The notes: generated by a model from the letters alone, not told the origin. 64,000 bases of DNA from Saccharopolyspora hirsuta (GCF_008630535.1 NZ_VWPH01000005.1:248001-312000); one strand, 5' to 3'. Positions 1 through 9,534 are shown, numbered from the stretch's first letter. A program made the numbers and translations.

Positions 1-998
1 GCCAGCAGGCGGTAGCGGGTGGTTCCGGTGGGGGTCCGCTCGCGGGTGAGGATCGACTTGTCCACCAGCGACGCCATCAGCTCCAGCACGGTCTCCGGGC
101 CGAGCCCGGGGCCGCTGCAGACGTCCTCGACCGCCGCCAGGTCCATGCCGCCGGAGAACACCGACATCCGCGCCCACAGCAGGCGTTCCTCCGCCGAGCA
201 CAGCTCGTAGCTCCAGTCCATGGTGGCCTGCAGCGTCTGGTGCCGCGGCAGCGCGCTCCGGTTGCCCGCCAGCAGCCGGAAGCGGTCCCCGATCCGCGCC
301 AGCAGCTCGTCCACCGACAGGAACCGGGTGCGCGCGGCGGCCAGTTCGATCGCCAGCGGGATGCCGTCCAGCTCCCGGCACAACCGCGCGACCGCGCCGT
401 CCTGGTCCGGGGTCGGCCGGGAACCCGCGGCCTCGGCCCGCTCGGCGAACAGCCGCACCGAGTTGCCCGCGTCCGCCCCGGCCTGGTGCGCCTCGGTGAC
501 CGGGAGCGTCGGCACCACCACGACGTGCTCGCCGTAGACGTCCAGCGGCTGCCTGCTGGTGGCCAGGATCCGCAGCTCGGGAGCGACGTCGAGCAGCATC
601 GTGCACGCCTTGACGCAGCCGTCCAGCACCTGTTCGCAGTTGTCCAGGACGAGGAGGATCTCCTTGTCCTCGACGTAGTCGGCGAGCACGTGCGCCACGC
701 CGCGGGCGGACCAGTCCTGGATGCCCAGCGCCTGCGCCGCGGTGTGCACGACCAGGTCGTCGTCGTGCACCTCGGCCAGCTCGACCAGCCACGCGCCGTC
801 GCGGTAGGAGCGGCCGAGCTGGGTGGCCACGCGCAGCGCCAGCCGGGTCTTGCCGACCCCGCCGACACCGGTGAGCGTCACCATCCGCGAATTGGCCAGC
901 GCTTGCCGGACGTCGACGCATTCCTGCCGACGGTCCACGAAGCTCGTGCGCTCGGCCGGGAGGTTGCCCACCCGCCTGCGCGCCGTCCGACTGGTCAC
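1..998 (-). CDS. NB-ARC/AAA ATPase transcriptional regulator, truncated at the window edge
   Basis: The frame reads leftward from a GTG at 998 (purine-rich GGTGGGACCGGA just upstream) off the left edge, so only about 332 N-terminal residues are visible. A P-loop GVGGVGKT lies at residues 44-51, a Walker B stretch LLVLDNCEQ near 100, an ATSRQPL sensor motif, and the GIPLAIELAAAR motif typical of NB-ARC ATPases of the AfsR/LuxR (LAL-like) regulators. The family uses ATP-dependent oligomerisation to control transcription. No DNA-binding domain is seen in the visible part; it would have to lie C-terminal, outside the window. The gene runs in the same direction as the SDR gene behind it, with only 69 bp between, but no functional link is evident. 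Confidence 0.85.
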   Translation of the reverse strand, partial: MTSRTARRRVGNLPAERTSFVDRRQECVDVRQALANSRMVTLTGVGGVGKTRLALRVATQLGRSYRDGAWLVELAEVHDDDLVVHTAAQALGIQDWSARGVAHVLADYVEDKEILLVLDNCEQVLDGCVKACTMLLDVAPELRILATSRQPLDVYGEHVVVVPTLPVTEAHQAGADAGNSVRLFAERAEAAGSRPTPDQDGAVARLCRELDGIPLAIELAAARTRFLSVDELLARIGDRFRLLAGNRSALPRHQTLQATMDWSYELCSAEERLLWARMSVFSGGMDLAAVEDVCSGPGLGPETVLELMASLVDKSILTRERTPTGTTRYRLL

Positions 999-1067
999 TC
1001 CGGTCCCACCAGGGATTGGTTGGAAAACCGTGCACCGCCAGCCTACGCCGCAAGTGCGCGGTCGTGT

Positions 1068-1868
1068 TCACATCGCGCGGCCGATGGGCACCGTCGGCAG
1101 GTCGACCGCGTGGCCGCCGCCGTCGGCGACGAGGACCGCGCCGGTGATGAACGACGCCTCGTCGGAGGCCAGGAACCGGCACACGGCGGCGATCTCGCCC
1201 GGCTCGGCGGCCCGGCGCAGCGGGAGGTCGGCGGTGACCGCCGCGTACCCGGACTCGCGGTCGGGCAGGTCGGCGGCCGCGGCGAAGTCTGCCATCTCCT
1301 GGTCGGACATCGGGGTGCGCACCCACCCGGGGCAGATAGCGTTGACCCGCACGCCGCGCGGCCCGTAGTCGCGGGCCATGGAGCGGGTCAGCCCGATCAG
1401 GGCGTGCTTGCCCACGGTGTAGCCCGCCACCTCGGGACCGGCGAACAGCCCGGCGACCGAGGACATCACCACGATGTTGCCGCGGGCCTCGACCAAGGCG
1501 GGCAGCGCCGCCCGGCACATCACGAACGCGCTGTTCAGGTTGCCGTCGAGGCTGCGCCGCCAGTCCTCGTCGGTGGTGTCGGCGACCGCGGACATGCCGT
1601 GCCCGCCCGCGTTGACCACCAGCACGTCCAGGCGGCCGAACTCGGCCAGGGTGCGGTCGACGACCGCGCGGGCGTCGGCGTCCACCGACGAGTCCCCCGG
1701 CACCGCGAGCGCGCCCGTGGCCGCGGCCACCTCGTCGAGCGGCGCCCGGCGGCGCCCGGTGACGACCACCCGCGCCCCTTCGCCTGCGAGCCGAGCGGCC
1801 GTCGCGGCGCCGATCCCGGTGCCGCCCCCGGTGATCAGCACGACCTTGCCGTCGAACGCCTCCGCCAC
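1068..1868 (-). CDS. SDR-family NAD(P)-dependent oxidoreductase
   Basis: A classical short-chain dehydrogenase of 266 aa, the usual family length. The cofactor motif TGGGTGIG is at residues 13-20, NAGG follows strand 4, and the catalytic Ser and YxxxK (YTVGK) are in place; ASFITGAVLVADGGG is the typical C-terminal signature. The start is the GTG at 1868, preceded by GGAGGA; upstream in-frame codons would run into the neighbouring transporter gene. It is the last gene of a PrpF-MatC-SDR set read leftward, 89 bp after MatC, so the substrate is probably a hydroxy or oxo acid from that pathway. The substrate cannot be read from sequence. Confidence 0.88.
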   Translation of the reverse strand: MAEAFDGKVVLITGGGTGIGAATAARLAGEGARVVVTGRRRAPLDEVAAATGALAVPGDSSVDADARAVVDRTLAEFGRLDVLVVNAGGHGMSAVADTTDEDWRRSLDGNLNSAFVMCRAALPALVEARGNIVVMSSVAGLFAGPEVAGYTVGKHALIGLTRSMARDYGPRGVRVNAICPGWVRTPMSDQEMADFAAAADLPDRESGYAAVTADLPLRRAAEPGEIAAVCRFLASDEASFITGAVLVADGGGHAVDLPTVPIGRAM

Positions 1869-1957
1869 CGCACTTCCTCCGATCTTCGCGCCGAAACCGG
1901 GCTCCAGGCTCCCAGATCCCGGCGGCGCAGCCCCGCGTCCGGACGGAGCATTCCCGG

Positions 1958-3208
1958 TCAGACCGCGCTGGGCAGCACCAGGAAGCACCACGCCAGCACC
2001 GGACCGGCGCCCACGATTCCGGCGGTGTAGCCGATGATCTGCTTGTAGAAGCGGTCGCGGTCCACCCCGCGGGCGTTGCTGAGCACCAGGGCTCCGTTGG
2101 TGGAGAACGGCGAGGTGTCCACGATCGTCGTGGAGATCGCCAGCGCGGCCACCAGCCCGGCGGCGCTGAGGTGGCTGGCCAGCAGCAGCGGGACGGCGAT
2201 CGGGATGATCGCGGTCAGGATCGCCGTCGAGGAGGCGAACGCCGACACCACGGCCACCACGAAGCACAGCAGCAGGGCCACGAACAGCGGTGCGCCCATG
2301 CCCGCCGCGCCCTGCGAGACGGCCTCGATCGTGCCCGCCTTCTCCAGGATCCCGACGTAGGTCACCATGCCCGCCACCAGCAGGATCGTCGACCAGCTGA
2401 TGCCATCGACCGCCTTGGCCTGGTTCTTCACGTCGACCAGGGTCAGCGCGGTCGCCGCCAGCAGCGCGAGGAAGCCGATCTCCAGGTGGAACACCAGGGC
2501 GCCCACGACCAGCCCGGCCAGCGCCACCAGCGTCAGCGCCTGCCGCCAGGTCAACCGCGCCGCGTCGAGCTGCTCGGCCTCGCCGCCCTCGGCGACCTGC
2601 GCGCGCTTGCGGCCGAACCCGCCCAGCAGGAAGAAGGTCAGCAGCGACAGCAGGAAGTTGAACCCGAAGCTGGCCAGGAACAGCGCGGACGGCGCCACCT
2701 CCAGCGGGGTCTGGTCGACCATGCCCAGCACCAGCGCGCCGGAGACGGCGATCGGCGAGAACGCACCGGCGTGCGCACCGCTGATCACCATCATGCCGAC
2801 CATGAGCTGGCTGATGCCGAACCGGTGGGCGAAGTTCATGCCGACCGGGGCCAGCAGCGCCACCGCGGCCGGGGTGAAGGTGCCGAAGGCGGTCAGCACG
2901 GCGGCGACGGCGAACAGCACCCACGGGATCAGCGCGGCCTTGCCGCGCACCAGCTTGATCCCGGCCCGCACCAGCAGGTCGATCGTGCCGTTGCGCTGGG
3001 CGACCGAGAAGAGGTAGGTGACGCCGACGATCGTGACGAACAGCGAGACCGGGAACCCCTCGAAGATCTCGTCCTCGGAGAGCCCGAGCGAGGCGGTGCC
3101 GACGACGAACGCGCCGATGAAGGCGAGGATTCCGATGTTGATGGGCAGCACGGTGGCCACCACGAACATGACGCCGAGGGCGCCGATGGAGATCATTTCG
3201 GCAGACAT
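1958..3208 (-). CDS. MatC-type dicarboxylate carrier (SLC13/ion transporter superfamily)
   Basis: A 416-aa polytopic membrane protein with about 10-12 hydrophobic segments. The N-terminal half resembles the MatC_N domain of bacterial malonate/dicarboxylate carriers, with GxFTPAAVALLAPVGMNFA and GAHAGAFSPIAVSGALV re-entrant-loop-like stretches, and a matching loop near the C terminus (DTSPFSTNGALVLSNA). Such carriers import C3-C6 di- or tricarboxylates with a cation. It sits 33 bp downstream of the PrpF-type isomerase and upstream of the SDR, so it probably imports the substrate of that enzyme. The ATG at 3208 has AGGA about six bases upstream. Substrate assignment is inference. Confidence 0.85.
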   Translation of the reverse strand: MSAEMISIGALGVMFVVATVLPINIGILAFIGAFVVGTASLGLSEDEIFEGFPVSLFVTIVGVTYLFSVAQRNGTIDLLVRAGIKLVRGKAALIPWVLFAVAAVLTAFGTFTPAAVALLAPVGMNFAHRFGISQLMVGMMVISGAHAGAFSPIAVSGALVLGMVDQTPLEVAPSALFLASFGFNFLLSLLTFFLLGGFGRKRAQVAEGGEAEQLDAARLTWRQALTLVALAGLVVGALVFHLEIGFLALLAATALTLVDVKNQAKAVDGISWSTILLVAGMVTYVGILEKAGTIEAVSQGAAGMGAPLFVALLLCFVVAVVSAFASSTAILTAIIPIAVPLLLASHLSAAGLVAALAISTTIVDTSPFSTNGALVLSNARGVDRDRFYKQIIGYTAGIVGAGPVLAWCFLVLPSAV

Positions 3209-3241
3209 CTTTGTCCTAGGTGATCGGTGATCTGGCGGATG

Positions 3242-4351
3242 CTAGGCGGGCAGCGGGTCCGGGACCAGGAGGTCGGCCTCGCAGAGGATCCGGGCGGCCC
3301 GCTCGACGGTGACCCGGCGCGGCCGCGACCCGACGACGTCGCGGCAGGTGACCGCGACGACCCCGGCCGGGGTCCCGATCCGCAGCACCGGACCGGTCGC
3401 GGCCCGCACGACGGAGCCGTCGAGCAGCGCGGCGACGGCGACCCCGACCGCCGAGGTCAGGCCGATGGCCGGGTGCGGGGCGTTCATCGACAGCATGCGC
3501 ACCGAGACGTCGTAGTCCTCGGCGGCGACCTCGTCGCCGAGCGAGGTCCGGTAGGCGGCCGGTGCTCCGACGATGCCGACCTTCGGCACCGCGTCGTCGG
3601 GCGTATCGCCGGGGCGCGACAGCCCCATCCGCAGCGACGCGGCGTGCCGGACCTCGCGCAGCGGGGCCACGAGGTCGCGCATCTCGGCGAGCGATTCCAC
3701 CCCGCTGAGGCCGATCCCGGCCGCGTCCAGCAGCACCATCGGAGCGCCCGCGTCGACCATGGTGGCCGCGGCGGGTTGGCCGTCGAAGGTGAGCTCGTCG
3801 AGCGCCCGGCCGGTCGGGGTGACCGATCCGGTGGTGCGCCCGGCCGGGTCCAGGAACGTCAGCCCGACCGCCACTCCCCCGGCGCGGGTGCCGGGGACGG
3901 TCCGGGTGCCGAACTCGTGGACTCGACCGCCGGTGGTGTCCACCTCGGCCTCCAGCACGGCCCCGGTGTTGGTGTTGCGCAGGACCACGCGGGTCCGGTC
4001 GCCGGTGACCGGCACGAGCCCGCGGGCCACCGCCCACAGCGCGATGGCGGTGGCGCAGTTGCCGCAGTTGCTGCCCCACTCGACCCGCCGGACGCCGATG
4101 CCGACCTGCCCGAACAGGTAGTCGACGTCGATGCCGGGCGCGTCGGAGGCGCGGACGACGGCCGCCTTGGACGTGGTGGGGGTGGCGCCGCCGACCCCGT
4201 CGAGCTGGACCGGGTCGGCCGCCCCGTAGGCGTTGACCAGCAGTCCTTCCAGGTCCTGCGCGGTGGTGTCCACTGTGGTGGGCAGGGCCGACTGGTCGAA
4301 CAGCCAGCACTTGCTGGTGCCGCCGCGCACCAGCGTTGCGGGTACGTGCAC
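3242..4351 (-). CDS. PrpF-family isomerase (methylaconitate / oxalomesaconate type)
   Basis: A 369-aa member of the PrpF/FldA/GalD group, which has a diaminopimelate-epimerase-like double fold and shifts double bonds in unsaturated tri- or dicarboxylates. Diagnostic stretches are LVRGGTSK at the N terminus and SNCGNCATAIALWAVARGLV in the middle, carrying the active-site Cys. I place the start at the GTG 4351, because GGAGAAGGAAG lies ideally upstream; a GTG or ATG 12 codons earlier has no such site. It is the first gene of a leftward operon with MatC and the SDR, divergent from a LysR gene. No prpB/C/D or acnD lies alongside, so a role in propionate catabolism is not supported; a C5/C6 carboxylic acid is more likely. 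Confidence 0.87.
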   Translation of the reverse strand: MHVPATLVRGGTSKCWLFDQSALPTTVDTTAQDLEGLLVNAYGAADPVQLDGVGGATPTTSKAAVVRASDAPGIDVDYLFGQVGIGVRRVEWGSNCGNCATAIALWAVARGLVPVTGDRTRVVLRNTNTGAVLEAEVDTTGGRVHEFGTRTVPGTRAGGVAVGLTFLDPAGRTTGSVTPTGRALDELTFDGQPAAATMVDAGAPMVLLDAAGIGLSGVESLAEMRDLVAPLREVRHAASLRMGLSRPGDTPDDAVPKVGIVGAPAAYRTSLGDEVAAEDYDVSVRMLSMNAPHPAIGLTSAVGVAVAALLDGSVVRAATGPVLRIGTPAGVVAVTCRDVVGSRPRRVTVERAARILCEADLLVPDPLPA

Positions 4352-4476
4352 TGGAACTTCCTTCTCCTGGGTTCGGTCGGCGTTCACCCTGACAACGCGG
4401 AGACTTCAGTACAATGTTCGAGTTCTTACCCTGGCTTAAGCGGAGCTAATAGCTCGTCCACGACGGGAGGGGTCGC

Positions 4477-5439
4477 GTGCTGGACGTCCGACGGGTGTTG
4501 CTGCTGGTGGAGGCCGCCGAGCGCGGCTCGCTGACCGCGGCCGCCGAAGCGCTGATGATCACGCCGTCCGCGGCCTCCCAGCAGATGTCCAGGTTGGAGT
4601 CCGAGGTCGGCCAGCCGCTGCTGTACCGGCTGCCGCGCGGCGTGCAGCTCACCGACGCCGGGCGCGCGCTGGCCGAGCGCGGGCGCGCCATCCGGCGCGA
4701 ACTCCGGGGTGCGCAAGCGGATCTGGACTCACTGGCCACATTGGACGAAGGAACCCTGCGGCTCGGGTCGTTCCCCACCGCGGGGGCCTCGCTGCTGCCG
4801 CTGGCGCTGACCCGCTTCTCCCGCAAGCACCCCGGGATCCGCACCACCGTGCGCTCCGCGCTGTTCGCCGACCTGGTGGACCTGCTGCACACCGGCGAGG
4901 TCGAGCTGGCGATGCTGTGGGACTACGACTGGAACCGCGTCGACGACGCCTCGCTGGTCGTCGACCACCTGCTCGACGACCCCACCGTGCTCGTCGTCCC
5001 GGCCAACTCCGAGCTGCTGGAGGAGGACTCCATCGGGCTGGCCGACCTGGCCGGGCACCAGTGGATCATCCGCGCGGACAACCACCCGGTCGCCGAGGTC
5101 CTGCGGCGCAGCTGCCGCCTCGCCGGGTTCGAGCCGATCATCTCCTACGAGTCGCACGACTACCAGGAGGCGCAGGCGATGGTCGCGGCCGGGCTGGGGA
5201 TCGCGATCGCGCCGCGGCTGGCGCTGACCAACCGCCGCCACGACGTGCGGCTGGTCAACTTCGCCACCGACGTGCCCGCGCCGACCCGGCGCATCCTGCT
5301 GGCCCGGCCCGCCAACCGCACCCCGACCCCGGCCGCCGCGGCGATGGCCGACGTCCTGCACGCGGTGTCCCAGAAGTTCACCGACACCAACCTGCACCTG
5401 ACCCAGCTCGGCACGGTGCGCGCCCGCAGCTCGGGCTGA
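4477..5439 (+). CDS. LysR-family transcriptional regulator
   Basis: A 320-aa LysR-type regulator: winged helix-turn-helix at residues 1-60 (SLTAAAEALMITPSAASQQMSRLE) and a periplasmic-binding-like effector domain from about 90 to 295. The GTG at 4477 is preceded by GGGAGG. It is transcribed away from the PrpF-MatC-SDR operon, sharing a 125-bp control region, the usual arrangement for a LysR activator of the divergent operon. The AT-richer stretch at about 4410-4440 in the control region is where a T-N11-A box would be expected, though I cannot single one out. The effector is presumably the imported acid or a breakdown product (inference). Confidence 0.9.
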   Translation: MLDVRRVLLLVEAAERGSLTAAAEALMITPSAASQQMSRLESEVGQPLLYRLPRGVQLTDAGRALAERGRAIRRELRGAQADLDSLATLDEGTLRLGSFPTAGASLLPLALTRFSRKHPGIRTTVRSALFADLVDLLHTGEVELAMLWDYDWNRVDDASLVVDHLLDDPTVLVVPANSELLEEDSIGLADLAGHQWIIRADNHPVAEVLRRSCRLAGFEPIISYESHDYQEAQAMVAAGLGIAIAPRLALTNRRHDVRLVNFATDVPAPTRRILLARPANRTPTPAAAAMADVLHAVSQKFTDTNLHLTQLGTVRARSSG

Positions 5440-5538
5440 CCGGGCCCCGCCCGGCGCGCAAGGGCATTCGGACACGTTCGGCGGGCGAGCTCGCGGGGTA
5501 CAACGCAGGAAGCCATGCGTCGTCCGTCGGGAGATCCC

Positions 5539-6753
5539 ATGAAGATCGTGTGCATCGGAGCCGGACCCGCCGGTCTCTACTTCGCCATCTCCGCGAAGCT
5601 CCGCGACGCCGGGCACGAGATCTCGGTGGTCGAGCGCGACCCGCCCGGCGCCACCTACGGCTGGGGCGTGGTGTACTGGGACGACCTGCTGGACACCCTC
5701 TACATCAACGACCGGGAGAGCGCCCAGCGCATCCGCGCCGCCTCCACCGTCTGGCAGGACCAGGTGGTGGTGATGCGCGGCGGGCGCGCCTACCTCAGCG
5801 GGTACGGCTACAGCGTCAACCGGTCCGCGCTGCTGGACGTGCTGGCCCAGCGGGCCACCGACCTCGGCGTGGACGTGCAGTACGAGCGCGCGGTGGACGA
5901 CCTGGCCGAGTTCGCCGACGCCGACCTGGTGGTGGTGGCCGACGGCGCGAACAGCCGGATCCGGCAGCGCTGCGCCGAGCAGTTCGGCACCGAGCTGGTC
6001 CGCGGGAGCAACCCCTACATCTGGCTGGGCACCAGCCGGGTGTTCGAGGAGTTCACCTTCGGCTTCGAGCAGACCCCGCAGGGCTGGATCTGGTTCCACG
6101 CCTACCCGTCGGCCGCCGGGGTCAGCACCTTCATCGTCGAGTGCCAGGAGCGGACCTGGCAGGCGCTGGGCTTCGACGAGCTCGACGACGCGGCGACCAC
6201 CCGCCTGCTGGAGGAGATCTTCGACGAGCACCTGGCCGGGCACGCGCTGATCAGCGCGGCGCGCGGCAAACCCGCGTCCTGGCAGCGCTTCACGCAGGTC
6301 TACAACCAGACCTGGCGGCACGCCAACGCGGTGCTCATCGGCGACGCCGCGCACACCACGCACTTCACCATCGGTTCGGGCACCAGGCTGGCCATGATCG
6401 ACGCCGTGGTGCTCGCCGAGAAGCTGCGCGAGAACGAGCAGACCGGCAACGCGCTCAAGGAGTTCGACGGCGAGGGCCACGCCGCGATGCGGGCGGTGCA
6501 GGCCGCCGCGCGCACCAGCATGGCCTGGTTCGAGAACCTCGACCGCTACGCCGACCGGGACGCGGTGGACTTCTGCTTCGCGATGTCCTCGCGCAGCGGC
6601 CTGCAACCGCCGTGGCGCTACCAGGTGCACCGCCTGACGCAGAACCCGTTGGTGCGCAAGGGGTTGCGCATCGCCAACACCGCGATGCGGTGGGTGCGGG
6701 CGCGGCGCCGGGGCGAGTCCTGGCAGCGCCGGGGCGCGGTCAGCCGACCCTGA
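5539..6753 (+). CDS. FAD-dependent aromatic monooxygenase (salicylyl-CoA/anthraniloyl-CoA hydroxylase-like)
   Basis: A 404-aa single-component flavoprotein hydroxylase. The N-terminal dinucleotide motif GAGPAGLYFAI is followed by the DG motif (VVADGANSRIRQR, about 145) and the GD motif (VLIGDAAHTTHF, about 275). The N-terminal sequence PPGATYGWGVVYWDDLL and the later HFTIGSGTRLAMIDAV resemble the FAD domains of salicylyl-CoA 5-hydroxylase and 2-aminobenzoyl-CoA monooxygenase, so a CoA-activated aromatic acid is a reasonable substrate guess. The start is the ATG at 5539 with GGGAG upstream, rather than the ATG eight codons earlier. It stands alone; its last 14 bp overlap tail-to-tail with the cupredoxin gene. 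Confidence 0.82.
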   Translation: MKIVCIGAGPAGLYFAISAKLRDAGHEISVVERDPPGATYGWGVVYWDDLLDTLYINDRESAQRIRAASTVWQDQVVVMRGGRAYLSGYGYSVNRSALLDVLAQRATDLGVDVQYERAVDDLAEFADADLVVVADGANSRIRQRCAEQFGTELVRGSNPYIWLGTSRVFEEFTFGFEQTPQGWIWFHAYPSAAGVSTFIVECQERTWQALGFDELDDAATTRLLEEIFDEHLAGHALISAARGKPASWQRFTQVYNQTWRHANAVLIGDAAHTTHFTIGSGTRLAMIDAVVLAEKLRENEQTGNALKEFDGEGHAAMRAVQAAARTSMAWFENLDRYADRDAVDFCFAMSSRSGLQPPWRYQVHRLTQNPLVRKGLRIANTAMRWVRARRRGESWQRRGAVSRP

Positions 6754-7159
6754 CGTAGAGCTGCATGCCCTGCTGCCGGTGGTTGCCGACCGGGCACCAG
6801 AAGTCGTACACGCCGGGCCCCAGGGTCACCGTCAGGTCGGCCGCACCGCCCGACTGGACCACCGGTGTCCGCACGTCTCCGACCCCGGGCCCGCTGATCT
6901 CCAGCGCGTGCGGCGCCCGCCCGGCGTTGACCGCGTGGAAGGTGTAGCGGCCCGGCGGGAGCCACGCGGGCTGTTCGAGCCGGAACTCGACCATCCCGAC
7001 CGTCACCACCCGCGCGCCGAAACCGGTCGGCGCCGGTTGAGCGGCGGCGGTCGTCGCGCCGGCGCACAGCGCCCCCATCAGCGCGACCACCCCGAACAGC
7101 ACGGCGAACGCCCTGGGGCGGCGGTGGGAAACTCTGTTCGCGTCCACATCGACCTGCAT
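6740..7159 (-). CDS. Secreted cupredoxin-domain protein
   Basis: A 139-aa protein with an N-terminal hydrophobic export segment (about residues 17-37, ending at an ATTAAAQP cleavage-like site) and a single cupredoxin domain. A type-1 copper ligand set is present: a His in APHALEI and the C-terminal Cys-x4-His-x4-Met (CPVGNHRQQGM). A small extracellular electron-transfer or copper-binding role is therefore likely. The start is the ATG at 7159 with GAGGGG upstream; longer frames extend into the divergent transporter promoter. It is divergent from the MFS gene and convergent with the flavin hydroxylase. No oxidase partner is next to it. Confidence 0.85.
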   Translation of the reverse strand: MQVDVDANRVSHRRPRAFAVLFGVVALMGALCAGATTAAAQPAPTGFGARVVTVGMVEFRLEQPAWLPPGRYTFHAVNAGRAPHALEISGPGVGDVRTPVVQSGGAADLTVTLGPGVYDFWCPVGNHRQQGMQLYVRVG

Positions 7160-7448
7160 TGTCCGAACCCCCCTCGGATTTCCGCACCGGTCCGGCGGAG
7201 GTCGCCCGGTGGCGCTGGAAGCCCCGACCCGGACCGGGGTCTCGGTGCTGCGGAGCACTCCGGTCCAGCGTAGGACCGCGGGCCGGGCGGCTGGGTGCTG
7301 CCGGGACCGGTGGGACCGCAGTGCCGACTCTTGCGGAACCGCCGCGCCGTGACGGGCGGGGCCAGCGGGCCGCCCCGGTCGGGGGCTTCCCCGCCGGAAG
7401 GGCCGGTTTCGACTGGCTGCCCCGGTGGTGGGCTGGTGTGATCCTGGC

Positions 7449-8780
7449 GTGGGTGTGTCTACGGGTGCTCCGTCGGCGGTCCATCGCCGCGGGCGAGCGG
7501 TGTTCAGCTGGGCGCTGTGGGACTGGGGATCCGCAGCGTTCAACACCGTCATCTTGACCTTCGTGTTCACCGTGTACCTGACCGAGGGCGTCGCCGTCGA
7601 CCCGGAGAGCGGCTCCACGGCGCTCGGCGTGGCGCTGACCATCGCCGGGGTGTGCATCGCTCTGGTGGCGCCGGTGACCGGTCAGCGCAGCGACGCGGGC
7701 GGTCGGCGCAAGCTGTGGCTGGCGGTGCACACCGCGCTGGTGATCACCTGCACCGCGGGGCTGTTCTTCGTCCAGGACGACCCGTCCTACCTGGCGCTGG
7801 GGCTGGTGCTGCTGGCCACCGCCAGCGTGTTCGCCGAGTTCGCCACGGTGAACTACAACGCGATGCTGCTGCAGGTCTCCACCCCGGCCACGATCGGGCG
7901 TGTCTCGGGGTTCGGCTGGGGCATGGGCTACTTCGGCGGGCTCATCGCACTGGTGATCGTGCTGATCGGCTTCGTGCAGCCCGACGTCGGGCTGTTCGGG
8001 GTGACCGCGGAGGACGGGCTGAACATCCGCGTCGTCGCGCTGTTCTCGGCGGTGTGGTTCGCGGTGTTCGCGCTGCCGCTGTTCGCCTTCGTGCCCGAGG
8101 CCCCGTCCTCCGGCGAACCGCTGCGGCACGCCCTGGTGGCCAGCTACGTCGTGCTCGGCAAGCGGCTGGCCTGGATGTGGCGCGAGGAGCGGCGCACGCT
8201 GGGGTTCCTGGTGGCCAGCGCGATCTACCGGGACGGGCTGGCGGCCATCTTCACCTTCGGCGGGGTCATCGCGGCGGGCACCTTCGGGTTCAACCCCAGC
8301 GAGGTGGTGGTCTTCGCGATCACCGCCAACCTGGTGGCCGGGCTCGGCGCGTTCCTGGGCGGCCGGGCCGACGACCGGTTCGGGCCGAAGGCGGTCATCG
8401 TCGCCGCGCTGTTCGGCCTGGTGCTGGTCGGCAGCCTGCTGCTGGTGCTGCCGCCCGGCAAGGCCGCGTTCTGGGTGTGCGGGCTGACGCTGGCGATCTT
8501 CCTCGGCCCGACCCAGTCGGCCAGCCGGACGTTCCTGGCCCGCATCGCCACGCCCGGCAAGGAGGGCGAGGTGTTCGGCCTCTACGCCACCACCGGGCGC
8601 GCGGTGAGCTTCCTGGGCCCGTTGGCCTTCAGCGGCTTCATCGCCGTCTTCGGCACCCAGCGCGCCGGGATGGGCGGCATCGTCCTCATCCTGCTGGTCG
8701 GCCTGATCGCGATGATCCCGGTGCGCTCGCCGGACCGACCGGCCGAGCCGACCGAGATCCCCGCCCCCGACCCCGGGTGA
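7449..8780 (+). CDS. MFS transporter of the UMF1/Atg22-like family
   Basis: A roughly 443-aa 12-TM protein. The N-terminal stretch FSWALWDWGSAAFNTVI is the signature of the UMF1 branch of the major facilitator superfamily (related to vacuolar Atg22 amino-acid effluxers), as is FLGPTQSASRTFLARIATP in the second half. Transport direction and substrate are unknown. The start is uncertain: GTG codons at 7425, 7449 and 7455 are all in frame, none with a convincing ribosome-binding site; I favour 7449/7455 because the protein then begins just before the family signature. It ends four bases before the stop of the convergent GntR gene. Confidence 0.85.
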   Translation: MGVSTGAPSAVHRRGRAVFSWALWDWGSAAFNTVILTFVFTVYLTEGVAVDPESGSTALGVALTIAGVCIALVAPVTGQRSDAGGRRKLWLAVHTALVITCTAGLFFVQDDPSYLALGLVLLATASVFAEFATVNYNAMLLQVSTPATIGRVSGFGWGMGYFGGLIALVIVLIGFVQPDVGLFGVTAEDGLNIRVVALFSAVWFAVFALPLFAFVPEAPSSGEPLRHALVASYVVLGKRLAWMWREERRTLGFLVASAIYRDGLAAIFTFGGVIAAGTFGFNPSEVVVFAITANLVAGLGAFLGGRADDRFGPKAVIVAALFGLVLVGSLLLVLPPGKAAFWVCGLTLAIFLGPTQSASRTFLARIATPGKEGEVFGLYATTGRAVSFLGPLAFSGFIAVFGTQRAGMGGIVLILLVGLIAMIPVRSPDRPAEPTEIPAPDPG

Positions 8781-8784
8781 GCGC

Positions 8785-9534
8785 TCAGCGGACGTTGCGG
8801 CGGAGGCGGACCCGGTAGGAGTAGTGCTCCGGGAGGAAGTGGCTGACCGCCAGTTCCACGGGTTGTCCGGTGGTGGACTGGTACATGCGGTCGATGCGCA
8901 GCAGGGAGCGGTGCGGTTCGCAGCCGAGCTGCTCGGCGATCTCCGGGGTCGCGGTGCCGACCGTGATGCTCTGCTCGGCCTCGGCGATGGGGTCGGTCAG
9001 CCGGTCGTCGAGCAGGCCGATGATGGTCACCCGGCTGCGGGCGCCGACCTCGGTCAGCTCCGGCACCGACTCGACCAGCTTGCCCACCTCGGGCGGCAGG
9101 AACACGGTGGTCAGGCAGAACGGCACGTCGTCGTGCAGGCGCAGGAACTCCAGCACGTGCACCCGGTCGGCGGCCAGCCGCAGGCGCCCGGCGGCGTCGA
9201 GGTCGACCTTGCGGTGCAGCGGGGTGAGCAGCTGCATCGTGGTGTCGATGGACAGCCCCATCAGGTCGTCGATGGAGCCGAACTGGCGCAGGTACTGCTC
9301 CTCGCGGGGCGCGGCGAAGGTGCCGCGGCCCGGGATGCGGTAGACCATGCCCTCGGCGACGAGGTCCTGGAAGGCGCGGCGCACCGTCTGCCGGCTGACC
9401 CGGTGGGTCTCGGCGAGCTCGGCTTCGGTGGGCAGGCGCTTGCCCTCCGGGTAGTCGTGCTGCAGGATCGCCGACCGCAACTCGCGCGCCAGCCGCAGGT
9501 ACGCGCTCTCCTTGCCGTCCGTCCGCGCTGCCAC
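8785..9534 (-). CDS. GntR-family regulator with UTRA effector domain (HutC subfamily)
   Basis: A 249-aa protein: winged helix at about residues 8-75 (KRLPTEAELAETHRVSRQTV, then MVYRIPGRGTFA) followed by a UTRA ligand-binding domain with the usual late LLRIDRMYQS and GQPVELAVSHF stretches. The GTG at 9534 is favoured, with GGGAGG upstream; longer frames read through the hairpin repeat before it. It follows the acyl-CoA dehydrogenase gene on the same strand, and is the obvious candidate to bind the duplicated TTTGTACGGCC motif in the divergent promoter at 12.1-12.3 kb (inference; HutC-type repressors prefer such short TTG...CAA sites). Confidence 0.9.
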   Translation of the reverse strand: MAARTDGKESAYLRLARELRSAILQHDYPEGKRLPTEAELAETHRVSRQTVRRAFQDLVAEGMVYRIPGRGTFAAPREEQYLRQFGSIDDLMGLSIDTTMQLLTPLHRKVDLDAAGRLRLAADRVHVLEFLRLHDDVPFCLTTVFLPPEVGKLVESVPELTEVGARSRVTIIGLLDDRLTDPIAEAEQSITVGTATPEIAEQLGCEPHRSLLRIDRMYQSTTGQPVELAVSHFLPEHYSYRVRLRRNVR